Shown: positions 20,880 to 33,588 of the stretch, piece by piece
Position numbering within the stretch: the first letter of the stretch is position 1
How the letters are laid out: each line of letters begins with the position of its first letter
Assembly: GCF_052324685.1 (NCBI RefSeq)
Contig: NW_027506900.1
Location: forward strand, 1,379,764 to 1,443,763
DNA: 64,000 nt
Direction: 5' to 3'
Origin: Brachyhypopomus gauderio
Lineage: Eukaryota; Chordata; Actinopteri; Gymnotiformes; Hypopomidae
The notes under the pieces: generated by a model
Database searches by the model: none
Told to the model about the DNA's origin: nothing
Seen by the model: only the letters and a program-made list of their open reading frames with translations
Translations under genes and position numbers: made by a program

Positions 20880-23800
20880 TCAGGCTGTCGTGATGGCGTT
20901 CAAGTCCTTCATCAAGCCCTCCAGATGAGCCATTTCCTCAGACAGCTCGTCCGTCTCGTAGGCCTTAGAGAGCCATGCAGGTTACAGCCAGGGAGGTGAG
21001 GTGGGAGGAAACACAGAGGATGGGAAGGTGTGAAGGAAGAGGGAGGCAGACAGGAAGTGATTACACATGTTGGTAGATGAGTTGATACGGAGGTAGTCAT
21101 GTGACCAAGTAAACAGGAAGTATAACTCAAAGCCGTGTGAAACACTGTAGCGGGTGAGAGGGAAGAAGTTGAAATATAAAATACAGAACATTGAGGCGTG
21201 GCGATGAGTTGCAAAAATACACGATTTGGTTGGGTTATTGTGTGTTAGATTCAATAAGTGCAGTTTGAGTTAAGCCAGGAAGCCAAATTTATGTGAAGGG
21301 GAACAAGGGGAGGAGGGGGACAGACAGAGCAGTTTAAACCAGTTTCATGTGGATGCGACTTCCAGCTTGAGGGTGTGTGGGATACGCCAGGGTGTGTGAT
21401 ATGTGAGCTTGTGTGGGGGGTCAACTCACCATCTCTTTTGGTGGAAGCATCTTGCTGGTTTCTGAGTCGGGGGCACTGGGCACCGTCACTGCCACGGGAG
21501 CCCGAGCTCTGCCCAGAGTGCCGATAGACGCCGTCTTCACACCAGGAACTGAAATACCATCACAACAAAGACAGTTCACATGAGGATATGTGGAACTCAC
21601 TTCATCAAAAATGAATAAATGAATAAACATTTGTTGTAAAAGCACTGGCTGGCAATGCCCGAGACAGCCTTCATTCACAGTCACTATACACAGATTCAGA
21701 TGTGAAGATATCAGACCAGTGATCTGTCAACATGACCTCTGGAGTATTGCAGGTGGATGGATTTCAGCATTTTTTACGTGTGAGAGAGCAGATATCCAGT
21801 GTTAAAGAAAATCACACTCATCCCCTAAAAAAATCAAACACCCTCACCCCTTACATCATCATCAAACACCCTCACCCCCTACATTAGACAAACACCCTCA
21901 CCCCCTACACCATCAAACACCCTCACCCCCTACATTATTAAACAAACACCCTCACCCTCTACATCATCAGACAAACACCCTCACCCTCTACATCATCAGA
22001 CAAACACCCTCACCCTCTACATCAGACAAACACCCTCACCCTCTACATCAGACAAACACCCTCACCCCCTACATCATCATCAAACACCCTCACCCCGTAC
22101 ATCATCATCAAACACCCTCACCCTCTACATCATCATCAAACACCCTCACCCTCTACATCATCATCAAACACCCTCACCCTCTACATCATCAGACAAACAC
22201 CCTCACCCTCTACATCATCAAACACCCTCACCCTCTACATCAGACAAACACCCTCACCCTCTACATCATCATCAAACACCCTCACCCCGTACATCATCAT
22301 CAAACACCCTCACCCCCTACATCATCATCAAACACCCTCACCCCGTACATCATCATCAAACACCCTCACCCCGTACATCATCATCAAACACCCTCACCCC
22401 GTACATCATCATCAAACACCCTCACCCCCTACACCATCAGACAAACACCCTCACCCCCTACATCATCATCAAACACCCTCACCCCCTACACCATCATCAA
22501 ACACCCTCACCCCCTACACCATCAGACAAACACCCTCACCCCCTACACCATCAGACAAACACCCTCACCCTCTACACCATCAGACAAACACCCTCACCCT
22601 CTACATCATCAGACAAACACCCTCACCCTCTACATCATCAGACAAACACCCTCACCCTCTACATCATCATCAAACACCCTCACCCCCTACATCATCATCA
22701 AACACCCTCACCCTCTACATCATCATCAAACACCCTCACCCTCTACATCATCAGACAAACACCCTCACCCCCTACATCATCATCAAACACCCTCACCCCC
22801 TACATCATCATCAAACACCCTCATCCCCTACATCATCATCAAACACCCTCACCCCGTACATCATCATCAAACACCCTCACCCCGTACATCATCATCAAAC
22901 ACCCTCACCCCGTACATCATCATCAAACACCCTCACCCCGTACATCATCAGACAAACACCCTCATCCCCTACATCATCATCAAACACCCTCACCCCGTAC
23001 ATCATCATCAAACACCCTCACCCCGTACATCATCAGACAAACACCCTCACCCCCTACATCATCAGACTAGCACCCTCACCCCGTACATCATCATCAAACA
23101 CCCTCACCCCCTACACCATCAGACAAACACCCTCACCCTCTACACCATCAGACAAACACCCTCACCCTCTACATCATCAGACAAACACCCTCACCCTCTA
23201 CATCATCAGACAAACACCCTCACCCTCTACATCATCAGACAAACACCCTCACCCTCTACATCATCATCAAACACCCTCACCCTCTACATCATCATCAAAC
23301 ACCCTCACCCCCTACATCATCATCAAACACCCTCACCCCCTACATCATCATCAAACACCCTCACCCTCTACATCATCAGACAAACACCCTCACCCTCTAC
23401 ATCATCATCAAACACCCTCACCCTCTACATCATCATCAAACACCCTCACCCTCTACATCATCATCAAACACCCTCACCCCCTACATCATCATCAAACACC
23501 CTCATCCCCTACATCATCATCAAACACCCTCATCCCCTACATCATCATCAAACACCCTCACCCCGTACATCATCATCAAACACCCTCACCCCGTACATCA
23601 TCATCAAACACCCTCACCCCGTACATCATCAGACAAACACCCTCATCCCCTACATCATCATCAAACACCCTCACCCCGTACATCATCATCAAACACCCTC
23701 ACCCCGTACATCATCATCAAACACCCTCACCCCGTACATCATCAGACAAACACCCTCACCCCGTACATCATCATCAAACACCCTCACCCCGTACATCATC

Positions 23801-25865
23801 ATCAAACACCCTCACCCCGTACATCATCATCAAACACCCTCACCCCCTACATCATCAGACTAGCACCCTCACCCCGTACATCATCATCAAACACCCTCAC
23901 CCCCTACATCATCAGACTAGCACCCTCACCCCCTACATCATCAGCTCTCTAGTGTAGAGCCTAGCCTCAGCAGAGCTAGAGATGGAGCAGAAGCAAAAGA
24001 GAGCAGGAGAAAGAAGGAGAACGTGAGAGAGAGCAGGAGACAGAGAAGGAGAGAGGAAGGGAAAGAGTGAGAGGGAGAGCACAGGAGAGAGGAAGGGAAA
24101 GAGTGATCGCACGGGAGAGAGGAAGGGAAAGAGTGATCGCACGGGAGAGAGGAAGGGAAAGAGTGAGAGCGCATGAGAGAGGAAGGGAAAGAGTGAGAGC
24201 GCATGAGAGAGGAAGGGAAAGAGTGAGAGCGCATGAGAGAGGAAGGGAAAGAGTGAGAGCGCATGAGAGAGGAAGGGAAAGAGTGAGAACGTGGGAGAGA
24301 GGAGGGGAAAGAGTGAGCGTGGGAGAGAGGAGGGGAAAGAGTGAGAGCGTGGGAGAGAGGAAGGGAAAGAGTGAGAGCGTGGGAGAGAGGAAGGGAAAGA
24401 GTGAGAGCGCATGAGAGGAAGGGAAAGAGTGAGAGCGCATGAGAGGAAGGGAAAGAGTGAGAGCGCATGAGAGAGGAAGGGAAAGAGTGAGAACGTGGGA
24501 GAGAGGAGGGGAAAGAGTGAGAGCGCGTAAGCAGGCTGACCTGGCTGGGTCAGCAGTGGCGTGCAGGGCAGGGCAGAGCTGGGCGGGTTGTGGGCGGAGA
24601 CAGAAACAGTGGGCACAGCGAAGCTCTTCATGGGGTGGCTGGGGTGGACTTGGGCTGGGAGGGGCTTGTAGGAGGGAGCGTCCTCCTCTTTAATCACCAC
24701 CTCCGTTTGCTGCAGCTCGGCAGCGCTGGGGGGCTGAGGCGGGGCCACCGGCGGCCCTGGCGCTGGAGGCTGCGTCCTTACGCACTCTAAACAGCAGAGC
24801 AACACCACACAGGATTTACAGCACACTGCAGACACTGAGCGTCAGTGCTGCAGGAAGACTGGGTGGGACAGAGCGAAATTAAATGCTGAACTTGGGAGGG
24901 ACCATGAGAATGTGTTTAATAGTGAATATGAATGAAACAGGACAGAGAACAAAGCTGTGGAAAACATGGAATATGGAAACCCTCAACATCACATACCTAC
25001 CACTGTATGCAACTTTAAACCGCCTTTAGAAAGTCTCACCTGAAGAGGGAGCCCTGTCTACATAGGGCCCAGGGGTGGAGGGCGTGGCCGGGGCCCTCAG
25101 GCTGATCTGGTGATGGAGATAACCGCGGGGCGGAGGGTGATAGTGATGATGGTGGTGGTGATGAAGATGGTCAAGCGAATGGATGGGGTGTGCACTAATG
25201 ACAGCTGAGGACGTGAAGACAAATGATGCGCGTTAAAGACCCGAATGAAACACATCCAGCGTGCGGAGGCAGATCGAGAGAACAGGTGGAGTAAGTACAG
25301 ACACTTCCTCCTCCTCCGCCTCTCAAAGGCAAAGTGTCATCACAACAGGTGTGAGAGCCCAAAGCCCAGTCCAGGGGGTCTTAAAGGGGCAGAGGCGGTT
25401 AGAGTCACGTTCTCTAGTGGCCGTTCGAAGAGTCTGGGTGAGTTCTGTGAGCTTACGCTGTGGTGGCTGGGGGTCAAAGGGCATCATGATTTTGGGCCTC
25501 ACTCCCCTTCTGCCTGCCAGCGTAGACACACTCTCCTCAACCTCATGACCTTCAGACACACATACACATCAAAACACAAGCGCACACTTCAGAACCCTCA
25601 CAGCTGAACCGTGGTGTGTGATTTCAGCTACATTCCTGCCTGTATACCTCAGATACAGAAACGGGGGAGGGGTGTTTCACCTGAGGGCTCCTGTGTGTTG
25701 CGGGGGATGGGCGTCTCGGTCATGACCAGGTTGGGCTCGGGGGATTTATCGATGGGCTTCATCTCCAGACGCTCGTGGTGGATCCAGAGGTCTGGGGGCT
25801 TCAGGTCTTTGGAGGTGCTTTTATACTTATGTGAACCATTAGTTGACTTGCAGGCAGCTCGCTTT
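20880..25865 (-). CDS. neo1: neo1 exons: cytoplasmic tail
   Basis: Six exons: 25681-25865, 25457-25549, 25040-25204, 24541-24786, 21430-21548, 20880-20963. In order they carry [15 protein letters not shown] with [34 protein letters not shown]; a His-rich stretch ([17 protein letters not shown]); a proline-rich stretch ending [24 protein letters not shown]; and the C-terminal P3 helix ([18 protein letters not shown]), which in DCC-family receptors mediates self-association and effector binding. The stop TGA is at 20880-20882. The tail lacks a counterpart of part of the human Ser/Thr-rich region between the His-rich and proline-rich exons, either from divergence or from an alternative exon I missed. 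Confidence 0.93.
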
Positions 25866-28800
25866 CTATGAGGAGAACAGCTACTTAAAGGGACAGCTGC
25901 ACCATTACATTTCTTAAAAGTTAATTACTGGATTAGAGTGTGTGTGTGTGTGTGTGGCTAGAACCTCACTTCTTCTGGTGAGAGTTGGAGCGTCGTGTGC
26001 AGAGAACTGCTCCCACCACGACAGCGACAATGGTGAACACTCCCACAGAAACGATGATGACGATCACCAAGATATGGTTCTCCTGGCTGCCCGTGATGCC
26101 CGGCTTATCTGGGAGAGGAGAGCAAAGTGTGTGTTAGTGAGACAGAGAAAGATGGAGTAAAAATGTGAGGGTGAAAGAGAAAGAGAGAGTGAAAGTGTGA
26201 GTGAAAGACAAACGTGTGATAGAGAAAAGTGTGAGTGTGTGACCATGTCTGAGAGATGTCCGAGTGTGTACGAGATAAAATACCAATAGAGGACACAGTT
26301 TTTACAGAGCTGTATATGCACAAGTACGCTGGAGATTTATATAACTTTTAGAACAATGTATGAACACTTTTTTTTCAGAAATAATGTAATCTACATTGAT
26401 CAACATTTGACGTATTTTTTGTAAGGGGTACACCATGACACTAGAACAGTGCTTTACAAAATTGCATATTATATATTATAAATAATATAAGAATAACAAC
26501 AATAATATAAAATAATAAGTATATCAATAAAAAAACCTTTCATTTGCAAAAATGTGATAATTAGAGAACAGCAATGACTGTAGCACAGAGTAAGATTATA
26601 ACTACAAGTGCACAGGCCTTTGCTTTGAATGACTTCAGCTCATCTGCGGTCACAGGACATCACTGGTATCTCTCACTGGTCTGGTGTGATTTTGGTCCAC
26701 TCTTTTATCAGTCCCACCCACAGTCTGTCTGTCTGTTGTGCGTTTCTTGGGCATAACATTGTGACTAAGGATTTTCCAGAGGTTTTCCATTGGGTTTAGA
26801 TCAGGACTGGGTTGGCCATTTCATTGTTTCAATGTTTTTAGTTTCAAGGAATTGCTTTACCCATTTTGCTGTGTGGCAGGGGACATCATTGCGCTGCATG
26901 AAAATAGCTGGCTAATTGATTGCCGAATGCGAGGAAGGAACCACGTGTTGTTGGAGAAGGTTCTGATACACACTTGCATTCACGCTGCCATGTAGCTGTA
27001 CGAGCTGTACTGTCCAACTCCTGCTGACAAAATCATTCCCAGAACCATGAGGCTTCCTCCTCCACCTTTCACTGGCCTCTTTACACACTTTGGGTTCAGT
27101 CTTTCCCCAGTTTGTTGATGAACATAATGTTTCCCATTAATGTTTTCCCATCATAAATGAAACTTGTTTTCATCACTAAAATTAACTCTGGATCACTTCT
27201 CTTCTGTCCACACAACATGCTCCTCAACAAAGATGAGTCTAGCTTTTTGATTCTTTCTGCTAATGAGAGGTTTGGTCACTGCAGTGTGGGTTTTCAGTCG
27301 AAATGTTCTTAAATGCTGAGACACTATGACGAGACAGATCCTTACAAAGTTCAGTGCTGAACTGGTGAGCAATTCCAGCTGCAGCGTTGAACCGATTACC
27401 CGCGGAGATTCTCTGCATAATCCTGTCCTCTCTTGCATTTGTCTTTAGAATATATACAATTTATGAAATAAGCTCAAAATACTGCTATTTAACTCCTCTT
27501 AGGATAATTTCATATAGAACTACACAATGACCTTGACATTTAGAAAATAGTGTGTTCTCTAATTTTGAGGCCCCAACCAATGGGTTTTAATTTTATCTAG
27601 GAGCCTGGCTTTAGTCTCGTTCCCAATTTCCACTGTTACTTTAAAACCAAATAAATATATCCTACACATTTCAGTGGAGTGCACTCCTCTAAATCCACAC
27701 AGTAGTTCATACAAAATATTATGATTTACTACATATTCCTTAATACACCTGTAAATCTTTTAGCTTTCCATAAACTTAAATCAAATGCACAAAATCAAGA
27801 CTGGTTTAGAATTCCCACTTCAGTTTTACTGCACCTCTTTAACACCCCATGAAGTCTGAATCTCATCTGGATCTTGTTCAATGGAGAGGTTAAAAGGGAA
27901 ACTTGCAGGGCAATAATGTCCGCAGTGTCTCCAAGGAACTTGGCAGGAATGGCATCTAGTCCCACTGCTTTATTGGGTCCAAGCTCATTTAGTGTTTTAC
28001 ACTCATGGGTTTTAGCATGAATATCAAGGCTAGTCTTTGAACATTTTGATTATCACTGTATGCTTGCTATAATAAAACCATTTTATTATTATCCATTGCT
28101 TTAGATCAGGGATCTCAGACTCATGGCCTGGGGGCCAATTGTGGTCTACAGAATATTTTGTGACCCCCTACTTGAAATCAAAGCGTAGTGTTAGTGCGGT
28201 CCATGCGTTTTTTCCCCTCAAAGGCACCTACATGAGTCGTTTCCTGGACATTTTATATTTTTAACACTTGTGAGCTACCATAGCTCAGGCTCGTAACAAC
28301 AACAAGAATGATCAAAGTTTGTCACTTGAAACGTGTTTCAGGAGTGTCATTCAGTGAAGGGTGAATTTATCCTGTCACCCAGTGTCACCCAGAGAAGCAC
28401 ATGTTCTGAAGAACCGTTCATGTGCTCCATGTTCTACATTACTGAAGGTTGAGCAGACTGGATAGGATGTGCTGTTTTTTGAATTCTTGAAATCCTTTTT
28501 TGTGGAATATTTGATGTGGCCCAACTTCACCCAGACTCTACGACTAGCGGCCCCCAGAGATTGAGTTTGAGACCCCCGTTTTAGATGGTCATATTTGTTT
28601 TTGTTTTTTTTGGTCATATTTTTTAGCCTCACTAACCATACTCTGCAGCATTTATAATGTTTTATACTGTGCGTACTACAATCACCTCTACAAGAATAAG
28701 AGTTCTTCAGCCCAAATACCTTACTGTCCCGGACCTGTCCTCTGGGTAATGCTGGGATCTTAATCCCATGGGATGAGCCCATAACCTCTATGCCTGTCCA

Positions 28801-30275
28801 TATCCATTTTGAACATATCCATCTTCAAGTCCTCTAAAATAAAGACTCTGTAATAAGGACTTCACATTTATTACATAACATTAAAACTATGCCTAATTAC
28901 TATATAGATCTGATGTTCTGACCCAGTTGTCTATCCATCACCACTTGACCCGTCAGCATCATGCAGATCCTTACACCCATTCAAGCTGCTTCACAAAATG
29001 CCTTCATGAGTCGACTGTTCACTTGCTGCCTAATATATCACACCCCTTGATGGATGACATGGTCTTCAACTGTAAGCCTCAAGTCCTTTAGTTTTAGTGG
29101 CTTTTAGTTTTAGGTTATAGAATGAAAGTGTGTCAGTGAGTGAGTGAGAAAGGCAAAGAAAGTAAATGTGTGTGTATGAGTGAGACAGCAAGTGTGTGTG
29201 TGCGCGTGTAAAAGTGTGAGAAGCAGAGATAAAGAGAGAGAAAGGGAATAAGCTGATGCTGATGGTGGCCACAGGCTGTGGTGTATAGTTTGGTACTTGT
29301 TTACCTAGGGTGGATCCAAACCCGTGATCCGGCAGAGTGGCGCGTCCGCCTGCCTTCCCCTGAAAGCCTACTGACACCAAGGTTAATCCATTAGAAACAA
29401 TCTGACCACAGATTAGTGCTGCGGGCAAGGTAAAGAGAAGGGAAGAGTAAAAAACAGTTACCTTGATCACTTGACATTTTGTCTGAGGGCTCAGCTAAAA
29501 GAAGCCAACAGGAAAGAGAGAGAAGAGTGGTTAGAATGGGGCGGCGTAGGCAGCGGTAACAGAGTCCAAAATATAGAGATTTGTCTGCTAAAGGCAGCTG
29601 AAGCTTACGGAGATTGTAATGGCTGGTGTGAAACCTTCAAAATGGTCTTAATCAGATGCTGAGATTACCTTTGGGTGTGCGGAACTGCACTGTGTCAGAG
29701 AGCGGGCCCATGCCCTTAGAATTGCGGGCCTGGATCTTGAAGTAGTAGGTGGTGTCTAGTGTGAGCTCCTGGATCTGGTGTGTCAGTCTGTTTCCCATCA
29801 CCGGCTCTACCACCCAATCGTGTACCTCTGCATTCACGTCCGTGCTGTAGTAAATGATGTATCCTGGACACAGGGCAGCAGAACACAGGAAGATGGGCCT
29901 GGTTCCACAGGGCGGAGTCCGGCCAATCACACGCTCTGCTCGTACTATGCATACGTCTATTCAGACCCTATTATGGGTCTATTCTATTCAGGCACTGCTC
30001 CTGTGGGTGCCTAACATTTTCAGAACGAAACCATTTTGATCAGGGCTTTAATAATAAAGGTCCATCGTCTCCTCCAGATCCTGGCAGCACCACAGTGCAC
30101 AGAGGTGTGTGGCGTCCACAGGATTAAAGAACTGGGGAGAAATGGCCACCAACTCCAGTCGGGATACAGCAGGGGCAAAATGGATGACAGGATACACGGC
30201 TGAAACTCTCCACAGGGTCTGAAATTCTCACTCTGCGACCTTCCTTTAATTCTCTCTGACTCCCTCTTTCTCTCA

Positions 30276-30340
<65 letters not shown>

Positions 30341-31848
30341 GCCCCTTTTCTCCCATCTCTGTGCCCTCTATTATTTGGTTTCTTGGTAAGATCCGTCTTC
30401 TCCATGCCCGGTAGCTTCTCATCACTATTACTTTCCTCATGAAAGTGTGATAGTGAACTATCGTATGGCAGAGAAGCACACAAACTCTTCAGCATACAAG
30501 CTTTAGTCTTGATGAGACACAAACAGCACAGCCAGATCTGCTGCCTCACTTCTTAAAGTAATGACCTACGAATATCTGAAACAAAGTACAAAAAGACTAC
30601 CCCAAAAAACCTACCCGACGCACACAGCAAAAACTACTAAGAGCTAACATTTGTTTCCCTGTCTATGAAGCTACTACCTATTAAGTTTTACTATTTAGAA
30701 AGTGGTGATCTATAGTGTTTACCAAGTGATTTGCACTTTATAGCACTAGCACAATGACCGTGACTTTTGCTACTGGCTGTGTTTATAATCCAAGCACATT
30801 GTACAAGAAATCTGCTGTTTACCATGCATAACTACATTCAATAGATCCTCCAATTATGTGTGTGTACTGGAACATAGATACTCCTCTCACACACAATGCT
30901 ATTATACCACATATTTGTGTATCTTCATAACTTTTAGATTCTTATTACACAATGTCAGCTTCGCCCAGAGAAATTCAATGCTGATATGGTACTAAGCGAA
31001 TCGTTTTAATCGTGTTTCGCGATCAAACATTTTGTGGTCGGTTTCGCCCCCTCGCACTGGGCCCGAGGGTCTCCGATGCCATGGCCACGCTCCACAGCCC
31101 CGGCCATGTTTGTGATGCACCAGAATGCGTGAGGTACCTGTGATTTTGCCGTTGGCCTCTGACGGCGGCTGCCAGTTGATGTTGATGGTGCGTGGGCGAC
31201 CCTCCTTACTCACAACCGTCACGTCTTTGGGAGCAGAGGTGGGGACTGGGGACACAGAGACATACACAGCCTAGCTGGAGGTGTGGATACCCTTGTTTGC
31301 CACTGTGTGTGTGTGTGTGTGTGTGTGTGTGCTCGCGCTCTGGCTGGGCACGGCTCTCACGAGTCTCGAAGGTGGTGCCGTGAGCGGTCATACTCCAGGT
31401 GCTACTCCGCCTCCCCTTGGTCACCATGACGGAGAACTCGTACAGCGTGTTGGCCTTCAGGTTGTTCACTGTGTGCGTCAGAGTGGTGGCATTCGCAACC
31501 TGAAGGCACAACCATACCGCGCTTGACGTCATCCAGAAAGACGACTCATCACTTCTAAAAATGCTCAGCCCTAGTTAGAGCTTCACACAAGTGAAACATC
31601 ATCACTGCTATAAACAGAAAAGTACCATTAGTGGAAAATAGCCACTGAAATGCAGTTTCAATATTTTCCACTTGGAGGCGCTGTATGCATTTGCAAAACA
31701 GATTGGCATGAATGATTGAGTCAACAGAGCTAAAGAAAGCAAACGTGTTCTGCAGGGAACCCACCACAGTCAAGCACATGAAAACCAACATCGATTCATG
31801 GACTATGAGGGTGTTATTTCAATGAATTTTAAACGCAACTCCCAACAA

Positions 31849-31887
<39 letters not shown>

Positions 31888-33526
31888 GCGCAGCCATCCA
31901 TTCCTGTGTGTGAACACAACCACTCTGGCACCTTGTACTTGGTGTTAGCGGGTATGTTGGTCTTCCAGCGGATGGTGTAGTATCTGGAGTCGGTGATCTT
32001 CTGGTTCTTGGGCAGCGAGTTATCGGCCCAGGAGACCTTGATGGCATCGTGGTCGATGACTGAGGCTTGCACACCCACAGGGGGGAGCATGGGGGAGGGG
32101 TCGGGTGCTGGGGTGTGGGGGGGATGGTGGAAGAGTTCAAACAAATCAATCTCTGGGTCTATGGGATCTGGCAGCAGTCAACAGGGTTTCAGGTGACGGC
32201 AAACACAAAGCATGAAACGGACAATGAACCAAGAAAAGCAACGGTAAACAGAAGAGGGGGGGGGTGAGGATAAAGGGAATGATGTGTGGAAATGAGGGAG
32301 CGGAGAAACAGGGTAGGGGCGAAGAGGGCAAAGAGAAAGAGAGATACTATTAGAGCAGAGAATATTAGCATTTTTATTATTTAGAATTTGCAATATATTC
32401 AAGAAACAAATACAAGAATCACAGATTAAATCACCGCTCAGGAATCGCTGTACCCACGGGGATGGTTATGCATCTTAAAAAGCGGACTGGGTCCAAAAAG
32501 CATCTCGCAGTAAAGTGTAGAGAACAGCCCGTACATGGCTGATGTACACAGATCAACATTGCACCATCACAACCACATCCACGGCTATTCCAAAAATATC
32601 TATGTATTACAACTATCTGTGTCTCCTCGTCTTCTGTAGTAATTCTGTTCATAGCTCACAGCAATATGACGCGCTGGGCGCACAGATCTATGGGTCCTCC
32701 ATCTGGTTCTGTGGGCCGCAATTTTGCCCTAAAGAGGCTCCACATATTGGCTGCGTGCCAGAGTTAGCCATGCCGGTCGGCTGTGTGGCTCCGGAGCGTG
32801 TAGTGGGTTGGACCTAGGGGATGGGGGCACACACTCCACCACCCCAACACCTCCTCTGGGTGGAGGGGTGGGGCACTGCAGTGCTGGGGCAGTGAAGCTC
32901 TCTCAAACTCTCTTTACTCAGACACTTTAGAAATGAGGGGGCTCTGGGTTCTGGGTGTGTAGCAAAATGTGCTAAAGTGTTTAGACATGCACTAAACCAG
33001 ACTGCAGATAAGCAAAAGGCAGCAGCACATCCTCAGGCAATTTAATACTTCGGGGCAGTTAAGAAAATATATAGAGATGTCGTGTGAATCCAGCACTGAT
33101 ATCACCCCTGAGGATATCACCTCAGACAGAGTGGATATCGGATATGGGAGATGGAAACAACCTGCAGGATGAAGCCGTACAAGCCACACATTTTCTTAGC
33201 ATTAATAAAACGAGGCAGTATGAGAACTTTGTGAAACAAATGGGGGAAAAAAGCTTGTCGAGTCTTTTTAAAACAACAGAGCACCAGACACCGACTTGTG
33301 CACCGACTTGAATTTGTTATAGTATAGGAGTCCATGATTACGCAGGTCTTGATATGTGGATGGGTAAATACCTGACTGTGACCTGGTGATGGCGCTCTCG
33401 TACACAGGTATCCCCTCACCCATGTTGTTGAAGGCCTTCAGCGTGATCACATAGTGGGAGCTGGGATCTGGAAAGGCACGCACCAGGAAATCTCATACAA
33501 GCACGCACACACAGTATCCAGCATGT

Positions 33527-33588
<62 letters not shown>

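Larger units (their letters stand above)
26109..29304 (-). other. neo1: neo1 intron loaded with mobile-element remnants
   Basis: This 3.2 kb intron contains a Tc1-like remnant (about 26545-27570), a LINE reverse-transcriptase fragment (about 27800-28020), a hAT element (28107-28578) and a possible LINE/SINE 3' fragment (about 28930-29045). No exon is supported in it. Confidence 0.7.

Noticed and set aside
21829..23942. CRISPR-like regular repeats
   Set aside because: Units are contiguous with no unique spacers, and the context is a vertebrate intron.
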